A stretch of DNA of 62,645 nucleotides from Amnibacterium kyonggiense. Its GTDB lineage: Bacteria; Actinomycetota; Actinomycetes; Actinomycetales; Microbacteriaceae. Position numbers and translations under genes: made by a program. The stretch spans positions 1 through 62,645 of the forward strand of contig NZ_SOAM01000005.1 of the NCBI RefSeq assembly GCF_004364555.1, given 5' to 3'. The notes under the pieces were generated by a model. It worked only from the letters and a program-made list of their open reading frames with translations. It did not search any database and was not told the origin of the DNA. Of the stretch, positions 17,404 through 26,645 are shown piece by piece. Position 1 is the stretch's first letter; every line of letters starts with the position of its first letter.

Positions 17404-18252
17404 TCATCCCTCCTGTTCGGCGAGCGCCCTGCGGGCGTCGCGACGCAGCTGCTGCTCGTCCGGATCGGGGACGGGCGCGGACGCGAGCAGCGACTGCGTG
17501 TACGGGTCCTCGGGGTACTCGTAGACCCGTTCCGCCGGTCCGCGCTCGACGACCCGGCCGCCCCGGAGCACGACGATCTCGTGCGAGATGTGCCGCACGA
17601 CGGTGAGGTCGTGCGAGATGAAGAGCAGGCTGAGCCCGAGGTCGCGCTGGACCTCGGCGAGGAGGTTCAGCACCTCCGCCTGCACCGAGAGGTCGAGCGC
17701 GCTCACCGGCTCGTCGCAGACCACGAGCCGCGGCGAGAGCATCAGCGACCGCGCGATGGCGATGCGCTGCCGCTGGCCGCCGGAGAACTGCGCCGGATAG
17801 CGGTGCGCGGCGTCCGGACCGAGGCCGACGCGGCCGAGCAGCGAGCCCATCCGGTCCGCGATCTGCTGCCGCGTCATCCGCTCGCCCGCCGGGCGGTTCA
17901 CGCACGGCTCGGCGAGCGTGTACCCGATCGTCTTCGTGGGGTCGAGCGAGCTGTACGGGTCCTGGAACACGACCTGCCGCCGGGCGCCGAGCGCCCGCCG
18001 CTCGCGGCCGGAGAGCCGCGCGACGTCCCGCCCCTCGAACACGACCGAGCCCGCCGCGATCGGCACGAGGCCGAGGACGGCCTTCCCGATCGTCGACTTG
18101 CCGGAGCCGGACTCGCCGACGAGCCCGAGCGTGCGGCCCGGCGGGATCGCGAGGTCGACGCCCTCCACCACGCGGGCGCGCCTTCGGCCCGTGCCGTAGT
18201 CGACGGCGAGGCCGGTCACCGAGAGCAGCGGCTCCTGCGGCTGCTCGGTCAT
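17404..18252 (-). CDS. Oligopeptide-type ABC transporter ATPase (DppF/OppF-like)
   Basis: A 282-residue ABC ATPase: Walker A VGESGSGKSTIGK, Q-loop VFQDPYSSLDP, signature FSGGQRQRIAIARSL, Walker B LVVCDEPVSALD, H-loop ISHDLTV. The C-terminal YTQSLLASAP extension is typical of the Opp/Dpp family. ATG start overlaps the stop of the permease-ATPase fusion. Works at the inner face of the membrane with the products of the next three genes. Confidence 0.92.
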   Translation of the reverse strand: MTEQPQEPLLSVTGLAVDYGTGRRRARVVEGVDLAIPPGRTLGLVGESGSGKSTIGKAVLGLVPIAAGSVVFEGRDVARLSGRERRALGARRQVVFQDPYSSLDPTKTIGYTLAEPCVNRPAGERMTRQQIADRMGSLLGRVGLGPDAAHRYPAQFSGGQRQRIAIARSLMLSPRLVVCDEPVSALDLSVQAEVLNLLAEVQRDLGLSLLFISHDLTVVRHISHEIVVLRGGRVVERGPAERVYEYPEDPYTQSLLASAPVPDPDEQQLRRDARRALAEQEG

Positions 18253-20168
18253 GCGACCGCCTCCCGCAGAGCGTCGACGCGGATGCAGCGGCTCATGCGG
18301 CCGTCGCCGACGTCGACCATCGGGATCGGCGCCTGGCGGCACGCGTCGGTCGCGAAGGCGCAGCGCGCGGCGAAGCGGCAGCCGACCGGCCACTGCGCGG
18401 GCGACGGCACGACCCCGCCGATGGTCGGCAGCGGCTCCCCCGGCACGGCGTCGTGCGGGTTGGAGCGCAGCAGCGCGAGCGTGTACGGGTGGCGCGGCTC
18501 GGCGAACGTCGCCCGGACCGGCGCCGACTCGACGACCTGCCCGGCGTACATCACGACGGCGCGGCTGCAGAGGTCGGCGATGACGCCCCAGTCGTGGCTG
18601 ACGAGCACGATCGCCATCCCCGTCCGCTGCTGGATGCCGCGCAGGAGGTCGAGGATCTCGGCCTGCACCGTGACGTCGAGCGCGGTCGTCGGCTCGTCCG
18701 CGATGAGCAGCCGCGGCTCCCCCGCGAGCGCGATCGCGATCGCGACGCGCTGCGCCATGCCGCCGGAGATCTCGTGCGGGTACTTCCGCGCGACGGACGG
18801 GTCGAGCCGGACGGCGCGCAGCAGCTCGTCGACGCGCTCCCGGGCGCTGCGCCGCCCGAGCCGGCGGTGCGCGCTCGCGGCCTCGGCGATCTGCGAGCCC
18901 ACGCGGAAGGACGGGTCGAGCGACACCATCGGCTCCTGCGAGATCATCGCGATGCCGGCACCGCGGACCTCGCGCAGCTTCGCGTTCGAGAGTCCGACCA
19001 GCTCCTGCCCGTCGAAGCGGATCGAGCCGTCGACGATCCGGCCGTTCGCGCCGAGCAGGCCGAGCAGCGAGAGCGCGGTCACCGTCTTGCCGCTGCCGGA
19101 CTCGCCGACGAGGCCGACGACCTCGCCCGGCTCGACCTCGAGGTCGACGCCGTCCACCACGACCGTCTCGGCGCCGCGCTCGCCGAACCCGACCCGCAGC
19201 CCGCGCACGGCGAGCAGCGCGCCCGCGGCGGAGCGGCCGGACGGCTCGGGGGCGGCGGGCCGCTCGACGGCACGCGCCGCGGCGGGCGAGCGGCGGGCCG
19301 CGGAGCCGGCGAACGTGAAGCGCTCCTGGTTCGCGTCGCGGACCGCGTCCCCGAGGAGGCAGAGCGCGAGCGTGGTGACGGCGATGATCCCGCCGGTCGG
19401 CACGAGCAGCCAGGGGTCGATCTGGATGAGCGACGCGGCCTCCGCCACCATCCCGCCCCAGGTCGGTGCGGGCGGCGGCGGGCCGAAGGCGAGGAACGCG
19501 AGGCCGGTCTGGATGCCGAGCGTCGCCGCGGCGAAGAGCGTGATCTGCACGAGCAGCACGCCGCGCAGCTGCGGGAGCACGTGCCGGAGGACGATGCGCG
19601 GCTCGTCCACGCCGGACACCCGCGCGGCGCCGATGTAGAGCTCCTGCCGGACGCCGAGCACGACGCTCCGGAAGACGCGGATGAAGGCGCCGCTGGCGAG
19701 GACGCCGACGCTGATCATCGCGACGAGCATGCTGTTGTTGAAGATCGCGAGGACGGCGAGCGTGATGATCGTGCCCGGGATCGACAGCAGCACGTCCACG
19801 ACGCGGAGCACGATCCGGTCGACGATCCCGCCGAGGTAGCCGGCGACGACGCCGAGCGGCACGGCGATGACGAGCATCGCCAGGACCGCCTCCACGACGC
19901 CGGCGAGGGACTCCTGGCCCCCGTACAGCAAGCGGCTCAGCACGTCACGCCCGAGGCTGTCCGTGCCGAGCAGGTGCGCGGCGCTCGGCCCCTGCCGCAC
20001 GTCGCGGAGGCTCTGCGCGAGCGGATCGGCGGGCGCGATGAGCGGCGCCGCGATCACCGCGAGCACGATGACCAGCAGGACGACCCCGGACACGACGCCG
20101 AGCGGCTTGCGCAGCACGCGCGGCAGGATCCCCGTCGAGAGCGCGCGGGAGCGGCCGATCGCGGTCAT
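18249..20168 (-). CDS. ABC transporter permease-ATPase fusion (DppC-DppD)
   Basis: A 639-residue fusion. Residues 1-290 are a DppC-type permease with several membrane helices and the EAA-like loop GAARVSGVDEPRIVLRHVLP. A proline/alanine linker follows, then a DppD-type ATPase: Walker A VGESGSGKTVTA, signature ISGGMAQRVAIAIAL, Walker B LLIADEPTTALD and the Opp-type C-terminal cysteine motif (CRFAARCAFATDAC). Such fusions occur in several actinobacterial Dpp operons. ATG start overlaps the dppB stop region by four bases. Confidence 0.92.
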   Translation of the reverse strand: MTAIGRSRALSTGILPRVLRKPLGVVSGVVLLVIVLAVIAAPLIAPADPLAQSLRDVRQGPSAAHLLGTDSLGRDVLSRLLYGGQESLAGVVEAVLAMLVIAVPLGVVAGYLGGIVDRIVLRVVDVLLSIPGTIITLAVLAIFNNSMLVAMISVGVLASGAFIRVFRSVVLGVRQELYIGAARVSGVDEPRIVLRHVLPQLRGVLLVQITLFAAATLGIQTGLAFLAFGPPPPAPTWGGMVAEAASLIQIDPWLLVPTGGIIAVTTLALCLLGDAVRDANQERFTFAGSAARRSPAAARAVERPAAPEPSGRSAAGALLAVRGLRVGFGERGAETVVVDGVDLEVEPGEVVGLVGESGSGKTVTALSLLGLLGANGRIVDGSIRFDGQELVGLSNAKLREVRGAGIAMISQEPMVSLDPSFRVGSQIAEAASAHRRLGRRSARERVDELLRAVRLDPSVARKYPHEISGGMAQRVAIAIALAGEPRLLIADEPTTALDVTVQAEILDLLRGIQQRTGMAIVLVSHDWGVIADLCSRAVVMYAGQVVESAPVRATFAEPRHPYTLALLRSNPHDAVPGEPLPTIGGVVPSPAQWPVGCRFAARCAFATDACRQAPIPMVDVGDGRMSRCIRVDALREAVA

Positions 20169-21106
20169 CGGACGCGCACCTTCGGGTTGAGCACGCCGTA
20201 GAGCACGTCGACGACGAGGTTCACGACGATCACGACGAGCGTGAAGACGACGCCGACGCCGAGCACGACGGGCAGGTCGTGGGAGGTCGTCGCCTGCGTC
20301 ACGAGCGACCCCAGCCCGGGCAGGACGAACACGTTCTCGACGAACACGGCGCCGGTGAGCGCCCCGACGACGGTGATGCCGAGCACCGTCAACGAGGGCA
20401 GGGCAGCGTTCCGGAGCACGTGCTTGAACACGATCGATCGCTCGCGGATCCCGGAGGCCCGGAGCACGCGGATGTAGTCGCGGCCGAGCACGTCGAGCGC
20501 GGAGTCGCGCATCTGCTTCGCCACGATCGTGATGCCGCCGAGGCTCAGCGCCGCGACCGGGAGGACGAGCGACAGGAACCACGGGACGGGGCCGTCGACG
20601 AACGGCTGGTAGCCCGTGGCCGGGAAGACCCGGATCGCCACCGCGAACAGGGCGACGAGCACGATCGCCACCCAGTAGCTCGGCAGCGCGAGGCCGACGA
20701 GCGAGACGGTGTCGAGGAGCCGGCCCAGCGGGCCGCCCCGGACCGCGCTGCCGAGGCCGACGACGGTGCCGATCACGCTGATGGCGAGCGTCGAGAGCAG
20801 CAGCAGGGACAGGGTGACGGGGAGCCGCACGGCGATGAGCTGGGCGACCGGGTCGCCCGAGAGGACGGACTGGCCGAGGTCGCCGTGCAGGACCCCGGCG
20901 AGCCACTCGCCGTACTGGACGGGCAGCGGCTGGTCGAGGCCGAGCTGCTCCCGGAGGCGGGCGACGAGGTCCGGCGTCGCGTTGGCGCCGAGGATCGTGC
21001 GCGCCGGATCGCCGGGGACGAACGACATGAGGACGAAGATCGCGAGCGAGGCGATCACGACGAGGACGGCGGACAGCACGAGCCTGGTGACGATGAGGCG
21101 GATCAC
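20165..21106 (-). CDS. ABC transporter permease (DppB-like)
   Basis: A 313-residue DppB/OppB permease with an N-terminal helix (IVTRLVLSAVLVVIASLAIF), FVPGDPARTILG and REQLGLDQPLPVQY family blocks and the EAA loop LGRDYIRVLRASGIRERSIVFKHVLRN (only its ends are diagnostic). GTG start chosen at the family N-terminus. It is followed by the permease-ATPase fusion and preceded by a strong intra-operon hairpin. Confidence 0.92.
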   Translation of the reverse strand: MIRLIVTRLVLSAVLVVIASLAIFVLMSFVPGDPARTILGANATPDLVARLREQLGLDQPLPVQYGEWLAGVLHGDLGQSVLSGDPVAQLIAVRLPVTLSLLLLSTLAISVIGTVVGLGSAVRGGPLGRLLDTVSLVGLALPSYWVAIVLVALFAVAIRVFPATGYQPFVDGPVPWFLSLVLPVAALSLGGITIVAKQMRDSALDVLGRDYIRVLRASGIRERSIVFKHVLRNAALPSLTVLGITVVGALTGAVFVENVFVLPGLGSLVTQATTSHDLPVVLGVGVVFTLVVIVVNLVVDVLYGVLNPKVRVR

Positions 21107-21120
21107 GCCTGGACTCCCTT

Positions 21121-21152
21121 CGGAGCGCCCGGGCCGCGGCCCGGGCACTCCG
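21121..21152. promoter_or_regulatory. Strong stem-loop between dppA and dppB
   Basis: A 15-bp GC-rich stem with one mismatch (arms CGGAG..GCCCGGGCC and GGCCCGGGC..CTCCG, two-base centre) lies between the binding-protein gene and the permease gene. Such hairpins commonly stabilise the abundant binding-protein mRNA or attenuate read-through, keeping the lipoprotein in excess over the membrane complex. Confidence 0.6.
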
Positions 21153-21167
21153 ATCGACGGACGACGA

Positions 21168-22748
21168 CTACTTGGCGGCCTTCCACGCGTATGCGGGGTC
21201 GGGCGCGATCGGCAGCGGGTTCGGGTTCAGCGCCGACGCGGTGACGCCGGTCAGGTCCTTGCCCACGGCGAAAATGTTGTCCGTGGAGACGACGGGCACG
21301 AACCACGCCGCGTCGTTCGACGCCTTCGTGATCTGCTCGAAGACCGCGGTCCGGGCCGAGGCGTCAGCCGCCGACTGCGCGTCGGCGTAGAGCTTCGTCA
21401 ACGTCGGGTCGGCGTTGCCGAACGGGTTCGTGACGCCCGGCTGGATGAAGTTCGCGAGGACCTGCGCGCTCGTCGCCCCGATCACCGGCCAGATCACCGC
21501 GGCGTACTTCTTGGAGAGCGACGCCTGGATGAAGTCCGGGACCGTGTTCTTGACGTCGAGCTTGACCGTGATGCCGACCTTGCCGAGGTCGCTCGCGATC
21601 GCCTGCGAGATCGTCGTCTGGTTGTCGAGCACGTTCTCGGTCAGCACCGTGAGGGTGAACCCGTTCGGGTACCCGGCACCGGCGAGGAGCGACTTCGCCT
21701 TCTGGACGTCCTGCTCGTAGCCGTAGCCGTCGACGTAGCCGTCGGTGCCCTTCGCGCCGAGCTGGCCGTTGCCCTGGTTGTAGTCGGCGCCGAGGGCGGA
21801 CGCGAGCGCACCGCGGTCGATCGCGAGCGCCATCGCCTGGCGCACGTCCTTGTTCTTCAGCGCCGGCGCGATGGTGCCCTGGTAGTCGACGTTCGTGAGG
21901 CCCCACGTGAAGAACGGCGCCGTGACGAGCTTCAGCCCGCTCGACTTCGCGTTCGCCGCGGTCGTCGGGTTCAGCCCGGCGAAGGAGGCCTGCCCGGTCG
22001 TGACGGCGGAGAGCGTCGCGCTCGGGTCGCCGATGACCTTCACGACGACCTTGTCGTACTGCTGCGCGTCCGGGTTGAAGTACTTCTCGTTCTTCACGTA
22101 GGTGTACGAGGAGTTCGTCACGGACTGGGACGCGGCGTAGGCGTACTGGCCCGTCCCGTCGCTCTTCGTGAGCAGGCTCTTCGGGTCGGCGATCCCCTTC
22201 GGGCCGATGATCTGCCCGACGCCCCAGTACTGCGTGAGGAAGAACGGGCCGTCCGGGTACGGCGACTTGTACGTGATCGTCACCGTATCGGCGGACGGTG
22301 CGGTGACCGAGTCGACCGGCCCGGCGTAGCGCACGTCGCCGCCGCCGGCCTTGAGGAAGTACTCGATCGACGCCTTCACGGCGGCCGCGTCGAGCTTCTC
22401 CCCGTCGGTGAAGGTGACGCCGTCGCGGATCGTCAGGGTCAGCTCGGTGTTCGTGCTGTTGAACGACCACTTCGTGGCGAGGTCCGGGATCAGCTTCCCG
22501 TCGCCCGTCTGGTACACGAGCGAGTCGTAGGGCAGGGCGGTGAAGATCGCGCTCCCGCCGGAGCCGCCGAGCGCGGGGTTCAGGCTGATCGGGATTCCGG
22601 CGAACTGCGTGGTGAGGGTGCCGCCCTTCGTGGAGCCGGACGCGCCCCCCTTCGAGGCGGCGTCGCTGCACGCGCTCGCCGTGAGCGCGATCGCGACGGC
22701 GGTGACGCCGGCGAGCAGGGCTCGCACGGGCAGACGGGATGCAGGCAT
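21168..22748 (-). CDS. ABC transporter substrate-binding lipoprotein (family 5, DppA-like)
   Basis: A 526-residue SBP_bac_5 protein. The N-terminus has a lipoprotein signal with lipobox LTASAC (Cys27) and a Ser/Gly-rich linker. Family blocks follow: PDLATKWSFNSTNTELTLTI near residue 90, RQAMALAIDRGAL, and the C-terminal ASNDAAWFVPVV region. It is anchored outside the membrane and delivers a peptide-like or other bulky solute to DppBCDF. First gene of the minus-strand arm, facing the divergent arm at 22859 across a 110-base promoter region. The substrate need not be a peptide, given the catabolic neighbours. Confidence 0.92.
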   Translation of the reverse strand: MPASRLPVRALLAGVTAVAIALTASACSDAASKGGASGSTKGGTLTTQFAGIPISLNPALGGSGGSAIFTALPYDSLVYQTGDGKLIPDLATKWSFNSTNTELTLTIRDGVTFTDGEKLDAAAVKASIEYFLKAGGGDVRYAGPVDSVTAPSADTVTITYKSPYPDGPFFLTQYWGVGQIIGPKGIADPKSLLTKSDGTGQYAYAASQSVTNSSYTYVKNEKYFNPDAQQYDKVVVKVIGDPSATLSAVTTGQASFAGLNPTTAANAKSSGLKLVTAPFFTWGLTNVDYQGTIAPALKNKDVRQAMALAIDRGALASALGADYNQGNGQLGAKGTDGYVDGYGYEQDVQKAKSLLAGAGYPNGFTLTVLTENVLDNQTTISQAIASDLGKVGITVKLDVKNTVPDFIQASLSKKYAAVIWPVIGATSAQVLANFIQPGVTNPFGNADPTLTKLYADAQSAADASARTAVFEQITKASNDAAWFVPVVSTDNIFAVGKDLTGVTASALNPNPLPIAPDPAYAWKAAK

Positions 22749-22807
22749 CGGTGCTCCTTTGCATGGGGGTGCTGCATGGCGCGAACGGATTCGCTGCGAG
22801 GGAAAGT

Positions 22808-22822
22808 ATCAGTCAGCCTGAT
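22808..22822. promoter_or_regulatory. Candidate operator in the divergent promoter region
   Basis: ATCAG and CTGAT arms around a five-base centre, followed by a TATTCT that could be a -10 box for the plus-strand arm. A related element (ATCA..CCTGATA) lies at 24272-24288 before the SDR gene. The shared right half CCTGATA suggests one regulator for both arms, for example the MarR at 11340. Confidence 0.4.
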
Positions 22823-22858
22823 ATTCTGCCAGCACCCCCGACGAGGAGTTTGATCACG

Positions 22859-24259
22859 ATGTCGTACCGCTCCGTCGCCCGCGTCGACGACGCGCGCTCC
22901 GCCCCGTTCGGCACGGCGTCCCTTCCGGATCTCGCGATGGGCATCGACCTCACCGCCCACGGCTGGATCGAGGAGGAGCTGCTCCTCGACGGCGCCGCGA
23001 CGGTGTGGCACCGGCCCGAGCCGGGCGGCGACGCAGTCCCCCTGCGCGACCACGTGCCGTTCCTGACGCGCGTGCTCGTGCGCCGCCCGATCGACCCGGC
23101 GCACGCCTCCGGCGTCGTCCAGGTGGAGCCGCTGCACCCCGACCTCGACTCCGGGCTCGTCTGGAACACGGCGCACCCGTGGCTGCTCCGCGGCGGTCAC
23201 GCCTGGGTCGGCGTCACCGCCTTCCCGGTGTCGGCGACCCTGCTCGCGGAGACGATCGACGCCGACCGGTACGGCCGACTGTCGATCCCCGAGGAGGGGC
23301 AGCAGTACGAGATCGTCGCCGCCGCGGTCCGCGCGCTCGTCGACGGCCGGCTCGGGCCCGTCCGGGCGGAACGGATCCTGCTCGGCGGCATGTCGGCCAC
23401 GGGCAGCTTCTGCCGCGTGTTCCTCCAGGACGGCTTCCACGAGCGCTGCGCCGCGGACGACGGCCGGCCGCTCGTGGACGGCTACCTGATCGGGATCTCC
23501 TCCGGGGGCGCCGGCGCGGCCGGGTACCCGCCGCTGTCCGACGGCGACGCGGTGCTCGACGCCGCCGACCCGCGGCGGACCGTGTCCGGGCACGGCGCCG
23601 TCGTCGTCGAGCTGCTCAGCGAGACGGAGTCGGAGACGCACGGCCCGGTCCTCCGCGACGACTCGGACGAGGACGACGACCGGTACCGCCTGCTCCAGGT
23701 CGCAGGCACGGCGCACATCGAGGCGCACCCGAGCGTGCTCACGAACCTGCAGCAGTTCGAGGACGCGGGCGGGCGCCGCCCGGCGTTCGGGGTGCGCGAG
23801 CCGCGCAGCTCCGCCCGGTGGGACCTCTACGCGTCCGCCGCCCTCGAGGCGATGCGGCACTGGATCGTCGACGGCGCGCCCGCACCGCACGGCGATCGGC
23901 TCCGGCTGGTCGAAGGCGCGGAGGAGCTCGAGCGCGACGCCGACGGCATCGCGCTCGGCGGCGTCCGACCGCCGTGGGTGCAGGTCCCCGTGGCCGCCCA
24001 CCTGCCGCACGGCACGGTGTCCGACGAGGCCGAGCCGCCGCCCGAGTGGATGCCCTTCAGTCGGCCGGACCTGCTCGCGCGGCTCGTGGGCACGATGCGG
24101 CCGTTCGGGCTGACGGAGGTGCACCGGCGCTACGGGACCCGGGCCGCGTGGCTGCGCCGGTTCGCCGCGGCGACCCGCGAGCACGTCGCCGCGGGCCTCC
24201 TGCTCGAGGAGGACGCGGCCGAGCTACTGCGCGGCGCGCCCGAGCGCTGGCCGGGCTGA
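22859..24259 (+). CDS. Alpha/beta hydrolase domain-containing protein
   Basis: A 466-residue protein resembling the 'alpha/beta hydrolase domain' family of large secondary-metabolism esterases: LGGMSATGSFCRVF near residue 180 carries the putative nucleophile Ser in G-x-S. The C-terminal PFSRPDLLARLVGTM block is also family-like. The ATG at 22859 is preceded by GACGAGGAG at proper spacing; upstream codons in the same frame lie in the promoter. No signal peptide. Starts the plus-strand arm. Probably hydrolyses an ester of the imported compound; substrate unknown. Confidence 0.75.
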   Translation: MSYRSVARVDDARSAPFGTASLPDLAMGIDLTAHGWIEEELLLDGAATVWHRPEPGGDAVPLRDHVPFLTRVLVRRPIDPAHASGVVQVEPLHPDLDSGLVWNTAHPWLLRGGHAWVGVTAFPVSATLLAETIDADRYGRLSIPEEGQQYEIVAAAVRALVDGRLGPVRAERILLGGMSATGSFCRVFLQDGFHERCAADDGRPLVDGYLIGISSGGAGAAGYPPLSDGDAVLDAADPRRTVSGHGAVVVELLSETESETHGPVLRDDSDEDDDRYRLLQVAGTAHIEAHPSVLTNLQQFEDAGGRRPAFGVREPRSSARWDLYASAALEAMRHWIVDGAPAPHGDRLRLVEGAEELERDADGIALGGVRPPWVQVPVAAHLPHGTVSDEAEPPPEWMPFSRPDLLARLVGTMRPFGLTEVHRRYGTRAAWLRRFAAATREHVAAGLLLEEDAAELLRGAPERWPG

Positions 24260-24271
24260 CCACCTGCCCGA

Positions 24272-24288
24272 ATCACAGGAAACCTGAT
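24272..24288. promoter_or_regulatory. Second candidate operator, before the SDR gene
   Basis: ATCACAGG and CCTGAT form an imperfect inverted repeat 13 bases after the hydrolase stop. Its right half CCTGATA repeats that of the site at 22808-22822. It may mark an internal promoter for the SDR-to-ligase genes. Confidence 0.35.
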
Positions 24289-24334
24289 ACCGTCCACACC
24301 GCCCGGCCGCCGGGCAGGGAGCAAGGGAGCCACC

Positions 24335-25267
24335 ATGAGCGTTCGCCTCGACGGCCGGACCGTCGTCGTCACCGGCAGCGGGAGCGGCCTCGGCGCCGCC
24401 TACGCGAAGGCGCTCGCCGCCGCGGGGGCCGCGGTCGTCGTGAACGACGTGTCGGCCGACGCCGCGGCCGCGACGGCGGAGGCGATCACGGCCGCCGGCG
24501 GCCGCGCCGCGACGGTCGTCGCACCGGTCGGGTCGGCGGAGACCGCCGACCGCCTCGTCGCCACGGCGCTCGACGAGCTCGGCGGCTTCGACGCGATCGT
24601 GACGAACGCGGGCATCCTCCGCGACCGCTCGATCCTCAAGATGACCGACGAGGACTTCGACCAGGTGATCCAGGTGCACCTCCGCGGCACCTTCACCTGC
24701 GCCCGCGCCGCGTACGCGTCGTTCAAGGAGCGGGGCGTCCCGGGCCGCATCATCGCGATCGGCTCGCCGACCGGGCAGCGCGGCAACTTCGGGCAGACGA
24801 ACTACGCGGCGGCGAAGGCCGGCATCGTCGGGATGGTCCGCACCTGGGCGCTCGAGATGCGCCGGGCCGGCGTGACCGTGAACGCGGTCGTCCCGGTCGC
24901 GGCCACGGCGATGACGCGCACCGTGCCGTACTTCGCGGCTGCGATCGAGGCGGAGGACGCGGGCCGGCCGATGCCGGACTTCTTCCGCAAGGACCTCGGC
25001 TTCGGCACCGCCGACGACGTCGCCGGCCTCATCGTCTACCTCGCGTCGGCCGAGTCCGAGGGCATCACCGGCCAGGCGATCGGGGTCGGGGGCGACCGCC
25101 TCCAGCTCTGGTCCCACCCGGAGCCGGTGCTCACCGAGCTCCACGACGGCGGCTGGTCCGCGGACGACGTCGCGGAGGACCTCGGCGCCGTGCTGCGGGA
25201 GCGGCTGCGGTCGGTCGGCGAGGAGTTCCCGCCGCTGCCGGCCGACCTCGAGCGCTCGGCGGGCTGA
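24335..25267 (+). CDS. Short-chain dehydrogenase/reductase
   Basis: A 310-residue classical SDR: cofactor motif TGSGSGLG (residues 13-20), NAG, catalytic Ser in IAIGSPTGQRG and YAAAK. It resembles the hydroxyacyl-CoA dehydrogenase domain of MFE-2-type beta-oxidation proteins (LDGRTVVVTGSGSGLGAAYA, KMTDEDFDQV), with a C-terminal extension of about 50 residues. With the MaoC hydratase and acyl-CoA ligase of the same run it could carry out a beta-oxidation-like sequence. Confidence 0.85.
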   Translation: MSVRLDGRTVVVTGSGSGLGAAYAKALAAAGAAVVVNDVSADAAAATAEAITAAGGRAATVVAPVGSAETADRLVATALDELGGFDAIVTNAGILRDRSILKMTDEDFDQVIQVHLRGTFTCARAAYASFKERGVPGRIIAIGSPTGQRGNFGQTNYAAAKAGIVGMVRTWALEMRRAGVTVNAVVPVAATAMTRTVPYFAAAIEAEDAGRPMPDFFRKDLGFGTADDVAGLIVYLASAESEGITGQAIGVGGDRLQLWSHPEPVLTELHDGGWSADDVAEDLGAVLRERLRSVGEEFPPLPADLERSAG

Positions 25268-25272
25268 CGGCC

Positions 25273-26166
25273 GTGTACGTCCCGGCCGTCGACGTCGACG
25301 CCCTCGAGGCGCTCGACACCCACGTGCACGTCGAGGCCGACGCGCACGGGCACGCCTCCCTGCCGCAGCAGCTCGCGGAGGCGGCGCAGCGCTACTTCCG
25401 TGCGGACGGCGTCACGCCGGACGTCGAGGGCATCGCCGCCTACTACCGCGAGCGCCGGATGGCGGCGGTCGTGTTCACGGTCGACGCCCGCACCCAGCTC
25501 GGCCACGACCCGATCCCGAGCGAGGACGTGATCGACCGCGCGGCCGACCAGGCCGACGTCCTGATCCCCTTCGCCTCGGTCGACCCGCGGCGCGGCGAAG
25601 CCGCCGTGGAGGACCTGCACCGGCTCGTCGCCGACCACGGCGCGCAGGGCGTGAAGCTGCACCCGACCGTGCAGGGCTTCGACCCGAGCGCCGACGAGTT
25701 CCGGCCGCTCTGGGAGGCGATCGCCGCGCTCGGCCTCCCGGCCGTGGTCCACACGGGGCAGACCGGCATCGGTGCCGGGATGCCGGGCGGCGGCGGGCTG
25801 CGCCTCCGCTACTCGAACCCGATGCTGCTCGACGACGTGGCCGCGGACCTGCCCGACCTCCGGCTGATCCTCGCCCACCCCTCCGTCCCGTGGCAGGACG
25901 AGGCGATCTCGATCGCCACTCACAAGGCGAACGTCGCGATCGACCTGTCGGGCTGGAGCCCGAAGTACTTCCCGCCGCAGCTCGTCCGCGCCGCGGGCGG
26001 CCTGCTGCAGGACAGGGTGCTGTTCGGCTCCGACTTCCCGCTCATCACCCCGGACCGCTGGCTGCGCGACTTCGCCGCGCTCGACCTGCCGGACGCCGTC
26101 CGCCCCAAGATCCTCGTCCGCAACGCCGCCCGTGTGCTCGGGCTCTCGTCGAAGGAGACCGCATGA
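25273..26166 (+). CDS. Amidohydrolase_2 family hydrolase/decarboxylase
   Basis: A 297-residue TIM-barrel metal enzyme: metal site DTHVHVE (residues about 14-20), GVKLHP, VVHTGQTG, LAHPS and FGSDFPL. The family includes non-oxidative decarboxylases of hydroxybenzoates (gamma-resorcylate type) and hydrolases such as 4-oxalomesaconate hydratase-like proteins; sequence reading alone does not separate them. GTG start five bases after the SDR stop; its stop overlaps the MaoC start. Confidence 0.8.
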   Translation: MYVPAVDVDALEALDTHVHVEADAHGHASLPQQLAEAAQRYFRADGVTPDVEGIAAYYRERRMAAVVFTVDARTQLGHDPIPSEDVIDRAADQADVLIPFASVDPRRGEAAVEDLHRLVADHGAQGVKLHPTVQGFDPSADEFRPLWEAIAALGLPAVVHTGQTGIGAGMPGGGGLRLRYSNPMLLDDVAADLPDLRLILAHPSVPWQDEAISIATHKANVAIDLSGWSPKYFPPQLVRAAGGLLQDRVLFGSDFPLITPDRWLRDFAALDLPDAVRPKILVRNAARVLGLSSKETA

Positions 26167-26618
26167 CCGTCCGCACCACCACCCTCGCCGAGCTGCCCGG
26201 CCTCGCCGGCACGGAGATCGGCACCTCCGACTGGCTCGAGATCGACCAGGCGCGGATCGACCGGTTCGCCGACGCGACCGACGACCACCAGTGGATCCAC
26301 GTCGACCCCGCCCGCGCCGCGGACGGGCCCTTCGGCGGCACGATCGCGCACGGCTTCCTCACGCTGTCCCTCTTCATCCCGCTGTGGTCCGGGCTGCTCG
26401 AGGTGACCGACGCGACGACGCTCGTGAACTACGGGCTCGACCGCGTGCGGTTCACCTCCCCCGTCCCCGCCGGGTCGCGCGTGCGGCTCACCGCCGCGCT
26501 CGACACGGTCGAGCCCGTCGCCCGCGGCGGGTACCAGCTCGGCGTCTCCGGCGTCATCTCGATCGAGGGCCAGGAGCGCCCCGCGGTCGTGCTCGCGTTC
26601 CTCTCGCGCGTCTCCTGA
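26163..26618 (+). CDS. MaoC-like (R)-specific enoyl-CoA hydratase
   Basis: A 151-residue hot-dog protein with the hydratase motif: catalytic Asp in FADATDDHQWIHVDPARA and His in GGTIAHGFLTLSL. It hydrates 2-enoyl-CoA or runs in reverse. ATG start overlaps the amidohydrolase stop (ATGA). Fits a CoA-thioester pathway with the neighbouring SDR and ligase. Confidence 0.88.
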   Translation: MTVRTTTLAELPGLAGTEIGTSDWLEIDQARIDRFADATDDHQWIHVDPARAADGPFGGTIAHGFLTLSLFIPLWSGLLEVTDATTLVNYGLDRVRFTSPVPAGSRVRLTAALDTVEPVARGGYQLGVSGVISIEGQERPAVVLAFLSRVS

Positions 26619-26645
26619 CGCGCGGGCCCACGAGGAGGATCGACG

